Translations under genes and position numbers: made by a program
Notes under the pieces: generated by a model
What the model was told of the DNA's origin: nothing
Databases searched by the model: none
Seen by the model: the letters and a program-made list of their open reading frames with translations, nothing else
In this document: positions 1-10,199 of the stretch, one piece after another
Layout of the letters: each line of letters starts with the position of its first letter
Numbering within the stretch: position 1 is the stretch's first letter
DNA from: Siphonodentalium dalli
Taxonomy: Eukaryota; Mollusca; Scaphopoda; Gadilida; Siphonodentaliidae
Direction of reading: 5' to 3'
Assembly (NCBI GenBank): GCA_032622095.1
Contig: CP136062.1
Span: 1,798,001-1,862,000, forward strand
DNA length: 64,000 nt

Positions 1-524
1 CTTCCGTGGGAGAGGGGGTTTGGTGGATTCTACACGCGGTGGTACAAGTTCTCAGGGTTTAAATGAAGCTTCTGCATTATCTTTCAACTGACAACCGCGT
101 ATATGGTCTATAAAACCTAACAACAACATCCACCCCATTCCCCAAACTATATCTCACTCAATATATATATAGTATACCTAAATAACCCGGATTAATCTAA
201 CGCACAACGCCCCATACAGCCGTTAGGAAATAATATCGAGAGTCGTTAGTGGAAGGTGTCTTATTCAATTTTACAAATGCTCCCGGCGCGGGTAGTCACG
301 TGATACCTATAGGCGATATGTTCTCTACTTCAGCGTATTATTGGTTTTTGAGTATTAGGCTAGAGTTAGTCAATACCGGTTCCTATACTTTTGCCCGGAG
401 GGTGTGCAATATAAAGCTTTTATATATTTAGTGTTACAGAGATCCCCCTCTTAAACAGGGCGGGCGGGGGGCGGGGTTATAGCGCATTAACGCCCACCCC
501 CCCCCAACAAGTGATAGCATTGCG

Positions 525-526
<2 letters not shown>

Positions 527-568
<42 letters not shown>
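527..568. repeat. (TA)21 microsatellite in the left arm
   Basis: An uninterrupted TA run. The partner run in the right arm at 4805-4848 is one unit longer, so the two arms are not a perfect copy of a single sequence here. Confidence 0.95.
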
Positions 569-570
<2 letters not shown>

Positions 571-1888
571 ACAATTAGTTCTATATCTCTGGTATAAATA
601 ATCTTTCTCTATATTACAAATGTATAGGTATTCCACCGGAACAGCACTATTCATATGTAGTTACACGCACAACACAATTTCAATCGATAAAAGGGGTGTT
701 TTAGTTATCACGCGAGGGCAAAAAAAAATTAATCGTTCATTTCTCTTTATTATCGTTCATTTATAGCATTATTAGAAGAAATTTAGTCTAAAATCTCCAT
801 TACATGGAGACAATAAAGAGCCCATATGGTGTAGACTAATGCATAAATACTTACTTCTTGTATTCTTTTCACCAATTATATGTATTGTACATCCTATACA
901 TTTAGTCTGTTATACAGAGGAAACAAAGCATGTACTACGTGGCAGTTTCATATGACGATAAGACCTACTATGTGAACACATGTGCATATTAATTTCACAT
1001 ATTCTTCTCAAAACGCTCTATTTTATACGGGGGTATCAAACATTGGTCTGGAAAAGGTATGCTATGTGGACGCGTGTATACATATTGACTTCATATATGC
1101 ATTCATAGTTCATTTATCTTAATTGTCGTTCATGTAATAGCGTTATTAGTAGAAATATAGTCTAAAACCGTCGGTATATGGAGAATATATAGCGTCAATA
1201 CTGTTTTATTGTTGGTAACTCAAATTATTGCATCATGTATCGCAACTAAACAAGCGAGATAACTCATAAATTCTTAATAGTTCTGATTTCTATGGCAGTT
1301 CACACAGTGTATATTTTCATTGTTGTTACCATTTTAGTGCATACATTACTGATTTCTGTGTAAGAACGCTGGTCTCCATTGTTGTTATGATTGTGCCTAT
1401 AACTGTCCATATTCTTAAAGCAAGTACGGTACCTCTATGTGATATGATCTATAAAAATTTCCATTTTCATAGGTAAATCACGTATAAACGCTCTTTAATG
1501 TATAGTTAAACTGAGTTTTCACATGCAGGGCTATGTCTTTGTGGACTATATACGTGGTATACTTCAGTATATACACGAAGTGAACGTGTTCTAAGTATGC
1601 GTATCTGATTTATGTATACGTACGTGTTTCTTAAAGCAAATCCAATACATATTAGTGCGTTATATTATGATGTACATTAAGTGCCCTTTTCACTGTTAAA
1701 TCAAGTAAAAAAGCCCTCTACTATAGTTAACTATTCAGTTCCACATACGCTATAAGCTCTATGGTGGTCCGGTGTGTCCTATCAATATGCCATTATATGC
1801 ACGAATGTAATGTGTTCAAATATGTGGGTTATGATGTATACTTTAATGGTAAAGTATATAAGCACTCTTTAAGATATGCATATGCAGA

Positions 1889-2101
1889 ATGTTGCCTCTT
1901 TACACTGACAGAAAAAAAAAGGAATATATAATTTTGAGTACTACTCTTCATAAAACGTTAGAAAACCATAATCTAACAACGAATATCGAAGAACAATGTA
2001 ATTACTTGATAAGCATTGTAAATATTTCGTCTGTTTTAAATAAAATGGAAATATTTCGTCTATTTGAAATAGTTGGAAGCAACAATCAAGTATTTAAATG
2101 A
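1889..2101 (+). CDS. Hypothetical small ORF, left-arm copy (frameshifted C-terminus)
   Basis: An ATG-started frame of 70 codons, rich in K, I, L, N and S. Its right-arm counterpart (3248-3484, minus) is identical for the first 61 residues and then differs. The left copy lacks 2 bp near 2071 and ends in a different tail (VVGSNNQVFK). I see no family motif, signal peptide or transmembrane segment. It lies in an AT-rich arm near the spacer. It could be a chance frame, and its presence in both arms is simply a consequence of the palindrome, not independent support. Confidence 0.15.
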   Translation: MLPLYTDRKKKEYIILSTTLHKTLENHNLTTNIEEQCNYLISIVNISSVLNKMEIFRLFEIVGSNNQVFK

Positions 2102-2189
2102 AATTTGGACCAAAATCTTATAATTTGAGAAAACGTATATAATTTCTATCGAAGTCTTATAATAAAGGAAGGCTTTGTGCGAATCCATT

Positions 2190-3181
2190 TTTTTTATCTA
2201 CAATTGAAAACTTGAGAACATTTACGCTGTGTCTAGGCGACCGATGGGGTGTTATTACATTGATTGTTAAAACACATGTAGGATAAAATATGAAATTTAC
2301 ACTTTTCCTGACCAAATTATGGCTTACAATCTAGTATGAGATGCCGTTGTTGTCATAACTCACAAGTCATCAGAGCTCATTAAGTGTCTTTTGATGCATG
2401 TTTATCACATTCGACGAGTTCCAACATGAAATATACACTTTCCCTGGCAAGAATGTTGCCTAAAATTGCAAAATTGAGTCAATTTATGCTCTAGGTTAAT
2501 GTCTAGGGACACCACTCCCATGTCCCTTAATTCGTTTTTTTACCACAGATGAGGGGTCAAATATGAAATACATATTTCTCCTGACCAAATTATGGGGTAC
2601 AATGGCACTATGAGATGACTTTATGTTCATAATTCAAAGATATGAGGGCTCGTGAAGTGTCTTTACATCTATTTTTATCATATTTCATGAGTTCCAGGAT
2701 GAAATATTCACCTCCACTAGCAATATTGTTGTCTAAAATTGCAAACGTTTTCTCAAAATATGAGATATTGCGCGAACTGTTAGTGAGCTAATTGATTTTT
2801 GTGTCAAATTTGATCCAACATAGACGAAAACATTCAATAATTTTGAAGGACTTACTCGAAAACTGAATTTTTATTGTTTTTTTTTATAAATGTGAGGGTT
2901 ATTTTCACACTAGCTCTTGGATATTCCTTCTTATGTCATCGTTTTTGTTTCAAAGTATTTGTTTTTTGTTGATAATTGACAACCCTGCATTATTTTGATC
3001 GAGAATGAAAAACAAATATTGTATTTTTATGCATTGGTTCGTTATGGTCCTAATATGAAACATTTAAACTCAAATGCTATATTATTTCGGTTAAATACAA
3101 GCTATGTTAACATTTTTCTAGGAAATATTCATTTCTGCATCATTATATTTGCGAGGATGAACACATTCACACATTAGATCG
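2190..3181. repeat. Spacer (loop) of the palindrome with about 135-bp degenerate tandem repeats
   Basis: This is the 992-bp unpaired centre. Between about 2280 and 2800 a motif resembling ATGAAATATACACTTTCCCT recurs at about 2287, 2424, 2558 and 2697. The spacing is 134-139 bp, and alternate copies match best (period about 271 bp). They share phrases such as GACCAAATTATGG and CTAAAATTGCAAA. From 2800 to 3181 I see only AT-rich sequence. No convincing gene. Confidence 0.8.
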
Positions 3182-3247
3182 AATGGATTCGCACAAAGCC
3201 TTCCTTTATTATAAGACTTCGATAGAAATTATATACGTTTTCTCAAA

Positions 3248-3484
3248 TTATAAGATTTTGGTCCAAATTTCATTTAAATACTTGATTGTTGCTTCCAACT
3301 GTATTTCAAATAGACGAAATATTTCCATTTTATTTAAAACAGACGAAATATTTACAATGCTTATCAAGTAATTACATTGTTCTTCGATATTCGTTGTTAG
3401 ATTATGGTTTTCTAACGTTTTATGAAGAGTAGTACTCAAAATTATATATTCCTTTTTTTTTCTGTCAGTGTAAAGAGGCAACAT
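3248..3484 (-). CDS. Hypothetical small ORF, right-arm copy
   Basis: A 78-codon ATG frame, starting MLPLYTDRKKKEYI and ending NEIWTKIL. It equals the left-arm ORF except for the C-terminal 17 residues, where the left copy has a 2-bp deletion. If either copy is functional, this longer one is the likelier ancestral form. There is no recognisable domain and the coding status is doubtful. Confidence 0.18.
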   Translation of the reverse strand: MLPLYTDRKKKEYIILSTTLHKTLENHNLTTNIEEQCNYLISIVNISSVLNKMEIFRLFEIQLEATIKYLNEIWTKIL

Positions 3485-4802
3485 TCTGCATATGCATATC
3501 TTAAAGAGTGCTTATATACTTTAACATTAAAGTATACATCATAACCCACATATTTGAACACATTACATTCGTGCATATAATGGCATATTGATAGGACACA
3601 CCGGACCACCATAGAGCTTATAGCGTATGTGGAACTGAATAGTTAACTATAGTAGAGGGCTTTTTTACTTGATTTAACAGTGAAAAGGGCACTTAATGTA
3701 CATCATAATATAACGCACTAATATGTATTGGATTTGCTTTAAGAAACACGTACGTATACATAAATCAGATACGCATACTTAGAACACGTTCACTTCGTGT
3801 ATATACTGAAGTATACCACGTATATAGTCCACAAAGACATAGCCCTGCATGTGAAAACTCAGTTTAACTATACATTAAAGAGCGTTTATACGTGATTTAC
3901 CTATGAAAATGGAAATTTTTATAGATCATATCACATAGAGGTACCGTACTTGCTTTAAGAATATGGACAGTTATAGGCACAATCATAACAACAATGGAGA
4001 CCAGCGTTCTTACACAGAAATCAGTAATGTATGCACTAAAATGGTAACAACAATGAAAATATACACTGTGTGAACTGCCATAGACATCAGAACTATTAAG
4101 AATTTATGAGTTATCTCGCTTGTTTAGTTGCGATACATGATGCAATAATTTGAGTTACCAACAATAAAACAGTATTGACGCTATATATTCTCCATATACC
4201 GACGGTTTTAGACTATATTTCTACTAATAACGCTATTACATGAACGACAATTAAGAGAAATGAACTATGAATGCATATATGAAGTCAATATGTATACACG
4301 CGTCCACATAGCATACCTTTTCCAGACCAATGTTTGATACCCCCGTATAAAATAGAGCGTTTTGAGAAGAATATGTGAAATTAATATGCACATGTGTTCA
4401 CATAGTAGGTCTTATCGTCATATGAAACTGCCACGTAGTACATGCTTTGTTTCCTCTGTATAACAGACTAAATGTATAGGATGTACAATACATATAATTG
4501 GTGAAAAGAATACAAGAAGTAAGTATTTATGCATTAGTCTACACCATATGGGCTCTTTATTGTCTCCATGTAATGGAGATTTTAGACTAAATTTCTTCTA
4601 ATAATGCTATAAATGAACGATAATAAAGAGAAATGAACGATTAATTTTTTTTTGCCCTCGCGTGATAACTAAAACACCCCTTTTATCGATTGAAATTGTG
4701 TTGTGCGTGTAACTACATATGAATAGTGCTGTTCCGGTGGAATACCTATACATTTGTAATATAGAGAAAGATTATTTATACCAGAGATATAGAACTAATT
4801 GT

Positions 4803-4804
<2 letters not shown>

Positions 4805-4848
<44 letters not shown>
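4805..4848. repeat. (TA)22 microsatellite in the right arm
   Basis: Uninterrupted TA run, the mirror partner of 527-568 and one repeat unit longer. Confidence 0.95.
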
Positions 4849-4850
<2 letters not shown>

Positions 4851-5281
4851 CGCAATGCTATCACTTGTTGGGGGGGTGGGCGTTAATGCGCTATAACCCC
4901 GCCCCCCGCCCGCCCTGTTTAAGAGGGGGATCTCTGTAACACTAAATATATAAAAGCTTTATATTGCACACCCTCCGGGCAAAAGTATAGGAACCGGTAT
5001 TGACTAACTCTAGCCTAATACTCAAAAACCAATAATACGCTGAAGTAGAGAACATATCGCCTATAGGTATCACGTGACTACCCGCGCCGGGAGCATTTGT
5101 AAAATTGAATAAGACACCTTCCACTAACGACTCTCGATATTATTTCCTAACGGCTGTATGGGGCGTTGTGCGTTAGATTAATCCGGGTTATTTAGGTATA
5201 CTATATATATATTGAGTGAGATATAGTTTGGGGAATGGGGTGGATGTTGTTGTTAGGTTTTATAGACCATATACGCGGTTG

Positions 5282-5491
5282 TCAGTTGAAAGATAATGCA
5301 GAAGCTTCATTTAAACCCTGAGAACTTGTACCACCGCGTGTAGAATCCACCAAACCCCCTCTCCCATGGAAGGCCGTCGACAAACTTACCCAGATACATG
5401 ATTCCGGGTTACCATCATTATAACGGGGTTGGAATCGGGTTCGTGAGCGCCGGACGGCCTGTGACGGTGTAATATACCCATTACTCGACAT
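5282..5491 (-). CDS. Hypothetical 69-aa ORF crossing the palindrome edge
   Basis: An ATG frame starting MSSNGYITPSQAVRRSRTRF. It begins outside the visible repeat and reads into the right arm, ending with a Ser/Ala-rich tail (NEASALSFN). The sequence is polar, with an Arg-rich segment at residues 14-23 and a Gly/Ser/Thr-rich stretch at 49-60. On its own strand a long TATA tract (5511-5527) lies 20-40 bp upstream of the ATG, a plausible TATA box, although TA runs are common here. If the arm repeat continues beyond the window, a second copy would sit upstream of base 1. I do not recognise a family. Confidence 0.25.
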   Translation of the reverse strand: MSSNGYITPSQAVRRSRTRFQPRYNDGNPESCIWVSLSTAFHGRGGLVDSTRGGTSSQGLNEASALSFN

Positions 5492-6030
5492 AGCCCGGGG
5501 GAGGGGTTGACTATATATATATATATTACATAAACACTTACCTTATCATTATTCATTGTTTTATTTTCATTCTATATGTATGTCCAGTGAGCGAGTATTG
5601 CTTAATCCACAGGACCTCCTAAAATAGTAGTAATTAAGTTTTTTAAATAATTATAAATTATAGTCCAAATATATTGTCCTTATTTTCGCGGTATTTTACG
5701 GTATTACTATATTAGGTTGAAACAACCGGTTGTGATATTCGTTGTGGTATATTATAACCCCCATACACATAGACAGGGAGCTAATATAGTGATGTGGTGA
5801 TAAGTATTGGGGGGGGGTAAAAGGTTATTAATAAAATATATATACACTATTTCTTTGTTATTATTATTTTTTATTTTTATTTTATTATTTTTTTGTTTTT
5901 GTTTTGTTAGAATATATAGGTAATAACAAGGATTTATTCGTGTGACTGAAGCAATCCGTTTATCAAATGTATAGGGTTTAAATCGATAGGTGGAGCCATC
6001 TGGTTGTTGCCTAAAATCCAGGTGGCACCA
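5492..6030. other. AT-rich intergenic stretch, no gene seen
   Basis: Contains a TA run (5511-5527), a run of eight G near 5810, and T-rich tracts at 5850-5905. No conserved motif or ORF of interest is visible. Confidence 0.6.
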
Positions 6031-6390
6031 TTAGGGAAAAAAATGGTAATACTCCTCCCGCATGGCCCAGTAGACAGGATTTACCCGGCACCATAGCGTT
6101 TCAACTTCCATATTCCAATTTTCTTGGAGTTGCTCTCCGTCGGGTGGTGTAATGATATTGGTATACACCGGGCAGCTGATAGTGAAATTCACTACCGTTC
6201 CCTGAATAAGTGGGTAAGGCACCCACCAACATATCTCGGAACCCATCCATTGACCCACAGTAGCGATTGTTTGATCGTCTACGACGGGTGTGGTAGGTTG
6301 TTGAAACTCCTCGTCCGGGATGTGGAAGATACTCCTCACTTCTTCACAATTAAAACTTGCATTACACACCATTTTGTTTAAAGATAACAT
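6031..6390 (-). CDS. Hypothetical 119-aa protein, Trp/Cys-rich
   Basis: An intronless ATG frame beginning MLSLNKMVCNASFNCEEVRS; a second in-frame Met at residue 7 is an alternative start. It is rich in Trp (positions about 48, 55, 56, 92, 99 and 108) with several Cys. It has a central hydrophobic but not clearly transmembrane segment and ends in an aromatic YYHFFP. The overlapping plus-strand frame 6124-6381 is treated as a shadow. It lies 540 bp from the palindrome and is the most protein-like frame in the first 9 kb. I recognise no family. It could be viral-like, lineage-specific or a chance frame. Confidence 0.4.
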   Translation of the reverse strand: MLSLNKMVCNASFNCEEVRSIFHIPDEEFQQPTTPVVDDQTIATVGQWMGSEICWWVPYPLIQGTVVNFTISCPVYTNIITPPDGEQLQENWNMEVETLWCRVNPVYWAMREEYYHFFP

Positions 6391-6990
6391 AAATTCTGGT
6401 TCAGTGACGAGTAAATCTTGTTAGGTGTAAGTTAGGCGGGGGTTGTTAGTAAAATGATTTTGTGATTGAGTTGGATTGTTTCTTCCACACTGTATAACGT
6501 ACACTACCATACCTTCCCTCAGATCTGTGGAGAAACACGGTGCTATAGGCCATTAAACTTATTGCTTGCACAACACCGTTCCTGTGCATTCGCGCTATAC
6601 TGCACATATGAGTTTGTGTGAATGGGTAGGTATTTCGGTTCAACAGAAGACGTTATTACCGCGTGTAATGAACACAACTGTTCTTATAGGCGGTGCCTTG
6701 TGTGGGATAGATACTTGATAATTGAATTTGCGTTGAGCATCTGATCTCGTTTAATTACCTTGCACATTGCAAGTGTGTGTTGACCGTATAGATACCTGTT
6801 GTTATGATCATTATGTAATCATCTCGTATAATTGGCTTATTAGTATATATACTATATATCTATAATATATAGGTATTTGACCCTTAATAATGGTTGCTCT
6901 AATATCGATTCCGTGATTTGATAAGTTATATATATTTTGTTGCGGGGGGGGGGGTTTAAACATTTTGCGATTATTTGTTCATGGTTTTGG
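6391..6990. other. Intergenic stretch, no supported gene
   Basis: A 65-codon minus frame (6446-6643) exists but has no supporting features. An 11-bp G run sits at about 6943-6953. TA-rich words occur at 6840-6880. Confidence 0.5.
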
Positions 6991-7000
6991 TTATATATAA
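6991..7000 (+). promoter_or_regulatory. Candidate TATA box upstream of the 7016 ORF
   Basis: TTATATATAA lies 16-25 bp before the ATG at 7016. The spacing to a start codon is short for a TATA-directed transcript unless the 5' UTR is nearly absent. TA words are frequent nearby, so this is only suggestive. Confidence 0.3.
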
Positions 7001-7015
7001 ATTTATTTGTTTGTT

Positions 7016-7333
7016 ATGGATATAATAGCGGTGAGTGAAAGTTCTTCTGATAACGAAAGCAACAAATGTGACAACGCCTCTTTAGATATAGAAAGCGGAC
7101 GTTCGGACGTTTCAACCGAGTCGCGTTCGGCCGATTATAACGTTGTAGTTACATCAGCAAACAACGAATCGAGTGCTGACATTGCCGGTTGTTCGAATTC
7201 GGACGTAACACCGGTGGTTGGGACCCTCGCTAAACAGAAATCTGCCCCAAACACTACAACCTCTGGAAAACGGCGATTGTTGTCGGAGCACTCTTCTTCA
7301 TTTAGAACACCCATCACGTACTATTCGGCATGA
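7016..7333 (+). CDS. Hypothetical 105-aa acidic Ser-rich protein
   Basis: I chose the ATG at 7016 (MDIIAVSESSSDNESNK); an upstream TTG in the same frame is unlikely to be used. The first 60 residues are Ser/Asp/Glu/Asn-rich and look disordered (SSSDNESNKCDNASLDIESG). The C-terminal part has a basic patch (SGKRRLLSEHSSS) resembling a nuclear localisation or phosphorylation segment. Such composition is common in transcription-regulatory and viral early proteins but is not diagnostic. The fifth codon is followed by GTGAGT, a perfect splice-donor hexamer, so the frame might instead be a short first exon. No family is recognised. Confidence 0.35.
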   Translation: MDIIAVSESSSDNESNKCDNASLDIESGRSDVSTESRSADYNVVVTSANNESSADIAGCSNSDVTPVVGTLAKQKSAPNTTTSGKRRLLSEHSSSFRTPITYYSA

Positions 7334-7639
7334 CTACACGCGGTATAGTAATGCATCCGAACACCATTTCGTTGCCGTATGGTACGCGCACGTAGGGGCG
7401 CAGACCCAACTCCGTGGATAATATATTTGTATATACTTTTGATAGTTCATATGCTTATGTATAAGCGTTTGTATCATGTTCTTTATGCGCCATTTGTTCA
7501 TATATAATCTTCAGTAATGGAGGATAATTAATGATATATTAGGCTTACAATAATCACTATTATAATAACTATAATTATAGAATTTGTGCGCGAGAAATTT
7601 CTCAGATATAGTCTATTGGAAGTCTGGGGTTAACGCGAG
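7334..7639. other. AT-rich intergenic stretch
   Basis: No gene, RNA or clear repeat seen. Short TATA-type words are frequent. Confidence 0.5.
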
Positions 7640-9165
7640 GGATATGTCGTTTATCGGAAACGCAGGCGATAAGCGGTAGGGTTAACGCGAGGGATATATC
7701 GTTTAGAAATACACGCATTGTTTAGTACCCGCGATAATGAGGCGCTATTATCGTGATAACAATCGCCCATATACACCCACGCGGAGTGGCATATACCCCC
7801 ACCCTGATAGCTCAGGATTAGGCGCTTAGGGTTTAGGCAGTCAAACCAATACATATATTATCTACCACTGTGTATAGTACTCGCGAGCCGGTTTATCGCT
7901 ACCGCGCGCGACGCTGGCGAGTTATTCTCGTGATTAATATATATACCTCTGATATCAGTCACCCGAGTACATATTTTCTTTCATATTACATGAATAGGCG
8001 ATAAGCGGTAGGGTTAACGCGAGAGAGATATCATTTAGACATACGCGCGGTGTTTAGTAGCCGCGATCAAAATAAAACAACCTAGACATACACGCATTGT
8101 TTATTACCCGTGATAATCAGGCGCTATTCTCGTGATAACCTTCACCTATATACACCCACGCGGTGTGACCTGTAAACCTTGATGGCACAGGAACAGGCGC
8201 TGAAATCAATAAACAATCCGTCTACTAGAATTAACAATAACTCATTTCGACTACGTGGAAATAATAAAACATCATCGGTTCCATATCCGCGATAATGAGG
8301 CGCTATTATCTTGATAACATTCGCCCATATACACCCACGCGGCGTGACACATAACACCACCCTGATAGCTCAGGATTAGGCGTTTAGGGTTTAGGCAGTC
8401 AAACCAATATATATATTATCTACCACTGTGTATATAGTACACGCGATCTGATTTATCACTACCGCGCGCGACGCTGGCGAGTTATTCTCGTGATTAATAT
8501 ATAGCTCTGATAGCAGTCACCCGAGTACATATTTTCTTTCATATTACATGAATAGGTGATAAGCGATAGGGTTAATGGGAGAGAGATATCATTTAGACAT
8601 ACACGCGTTGTTTAGTATCCCTAATAATTAGGCGCTATTCTCGTGATAACCGTCGCTCACTTGTTGCGGAAATATTTTGTTCGTCCTTGACCTAGACGTA
8701 CCCGCCACGCGTTATTATGGCGATAACCTTCACCGATATATACACCCACGCGGCGTGACCTATAACCCTGGTTAGCTCAGGATCAGGAGTGGAGCAAAGT
8801 CAAGTCAAACGGTATACTAGAATACTCTTCCTTACCCGTGACCTAGATATATACACCCGTGATCACGCGCTATTCTCGTGATAACCTTCGCCGAATTTGT
8901 TCGCCGGGGACCTAGACGTACGCGCGTTTATGGTGATAACCTTCGCCGATTTGTTATATATAACCTACACACCTATATTCACGCGCTATTCTCGTGATAA
9001 CCGTCGCTCGCTTGTTGCGGAATATTTTGTTCGTCCTTGACCTAGTCGTACCCACCACGCGTTATTATGGCGATAACCTTCACCGATATATACACCCACG
9101 CGGCGTGACCCGTAACCCATGATGGCACAGGAACAGGCGCTTAGGGTTTAGGCAGTCAAATGGTA
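7640..9165. repeat. Hairpin-rich duplicated repeat array
   Basis: A unit of about 557 bp is present twice with high similarity. The phrase CGCGATAATGAGGCGCTATT starts near 7731 and near 8288, and the following 300 bp also match (CACCCTGATAGCTCAGGATT, ACCGCGCGCGACGCTGGCGA). Smaller related modules continue to 9165, each containing a core like CGCTATTCTCGTGATAACC followed by TATACACCCACGCGGCGTGA. I count about nine cores. The best core is an imperfect hairpin with arms CGCGATAAT and ATTATCGTG. The word GGGTTAACGCGAG recurs near 7629, 7680 and 8010. CpG is unusually frequent compared with the rest of the window. No protein frame is supported. Confidence 0.85.
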
Positions 9166-9167
9166 TA

Positions 9168-9881
9168 CTAGAAAACGTAGACTATACTACTAATAGCTGC
9201 CAACTTGGTTCTCCTAGAAATGAATTTTACTATTATTGGCCTTGGTTTACTGGTGCTATATGATTCAAGACGATGTGCTATACTGATGTCTTTTTGTCCA
9301 ACTGTTAGTCCAAGAATTCCATTTAGGATTTTCAAAACTGCTACTTCACACTCATAAATACTCTCAGCGTTACCAGGGTCAGGGATACCGGTAATTCTTA
9401 TGCTCTCCGTCCGTGTGTGTTGTTCAAGCAGGCTGTTCTTATTTTCATTAGCATCTACTCTATCTGATCGTTTTTTTATGGACACTGCCTGTTCTGTAAG
9501 TTGTTTTGTTACTTGTGTTAGTTCTTCTTTAAGTTTAGTATTCTCTGCTACTAGTGTCTTGGTTTTTTCATTCACAGTTGTTTGTACCTCAGTTTTTACA
9601 ATTTCAATTAATTCTTCTTTGATTTTGGTCAGGTCCTCCTTTTTGATTATTGTGTCCTCTAAGCTTTTCAACTTTGTATCAAGGGCCTCAATTGTGATGA
9701 AGATATAAATTGTATTGTGCATTTCTAGTTGTTGTGTGCTCAAATCGTGAAGCATTTCTTCCATACTCTTGCCTTTTTTTTGAAGTTTTGATCCTTTTGT
9801 CTGTTGATTTGGTTTATTCTTTGGTTACTTTTCCGACTTCTGAAACTGATCCCTGCTTTCAACTTTGCTGGATGCGCTCAT
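9168..9881 (-). pseudogene. LINE ORF1p-like protein, broken
   Basis: The frame starts at the ATG at 9881 (MSASSKVESRDQFQKSEK), meets a TAA stop at codon 19, and continues in the same frame to the next Met at 9764. The 198-residue remainder has a long Lys/Glu-rich coiled coil (about residues 25-115, with EELTQVTKQLTEQ-type heptads). An RRM-like segment follows (about 118-190) with the ORF1 landmarks IRITGIPDPG, DISIAHRLE and KPRPIIVKF. ORF1 proteins of this kind are nucleic-acid chaperones that coat LINE RNA. The C-terminus is lost at the array junction. The in-frame stop and the missing 3' half mean that it is inactive. Confidence 0.75.
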
Positions 9882-10155
9882 GTTTTGTCGTTTTGGCATA
9901 ACAGGAACCCGTTCTCAGTGTTTTGTAACAAAGGATTATTTACCTCGAAATTGGTCGATTTCGATTTCAAACCAGTGTCAAATTACGTCAGCAAATGACT
10001 GCGAGTGTCGGGCGGAATTATCCGCAGTCGGTGAATTATGTTCAGGTAACACAAAGTTGTGGTTGTTTGGAACACGATCGATCTTCAAGATTATAAAAAT
10101 CTACAATTGTAGACTGCTATTTCCAACCAGTCCCTTCAGGTCGCCATCTTTTTAA
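9168..10155 (-). mobile_element. 5' part of a non-LTR retrotransposon (LINE)
   Basis: Reading on the minus strand from 10155, a probable 5' UTR beginning AAAAAGATGGCGACCTGAAG leads into a LINE ORF1-like frame at 9881, which is lost at about 9168. The array module TGGTATACTAGAA abuts the break. LINE copies are normally 5'-truncated. This one keeps the 5' end and lacks the 3' half, so it was broken after insertion or joins a rearrangement point. Confidence 0.65.
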
Positions 10156-10160
10156 CCCAA

Positions 10161-10179
10161 TATATATATATATATATAT
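10161..10179. repeat. Short TA microsatellite
   Basis: A TA run between the LINE 5' end and the stop codon of the methyltransferase-like exon. Confidence 0.9.
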
Positions 10180-10199
10180 TACATCTGATAATTTTAATA

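Larger units (their letters stand above)
1..2189. repeat. Left arm of a 5.37-kb inverted repeat (large palindrome)
   Basis: This sequence reappears reverse-complemented at 3182-5372, with base n pairing to base 5373-n over most of the arm. I found only a handful of differences. These are G6/A at the outer edge, a single-base change near 1292 and another near 1856, nine C versus seven C at 497-505, a TA run of 42 versus 44 nt, and a 2-bp deletion near 2071. The arm is still matched at base 1, so the true outer end may lie outside the window. Internally the arm is built from degenerate sub-repeats. For example, the block around 743-850 resembles 1105-1200, and blocks at about 1470 and 1695 resemble each other. 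It could be a fold-back transposon arm, a viral inverted repeat or an assembly fold-back. Confidence 0.95.
3182..5372. repeat. Right arm of the 5.37-kb inverted repeat
   Basis: Reverse complement of 1-2189. Homology on the inner side stops abruptly at the sequence AATGGATTCG (3182). On the outer side it reaches 5372, which pairs with base 1, so whether 5373 onward is also duplicated cannot be seen. Identity of the arms is judged to be above 99 percent by eye. Confidence 0.95.

Noticed and set aside
249-431. 60-codon frame in each palindrome arm (249-431 plus, 4942-5124 minus)
   Set aside because: It starts at GTG rather than ATG, has no domain, and its duplication is only the palindrome.
1-5372. 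Telomeric or rDNA palindrome
   Set aside because: No TTAGGG-type repeat and no rRNA-like sequence in arms or spacer.
6446-6643. 65-codon minus frame
   Set aside because: No motif, no start-context support and no relation to neighbours.
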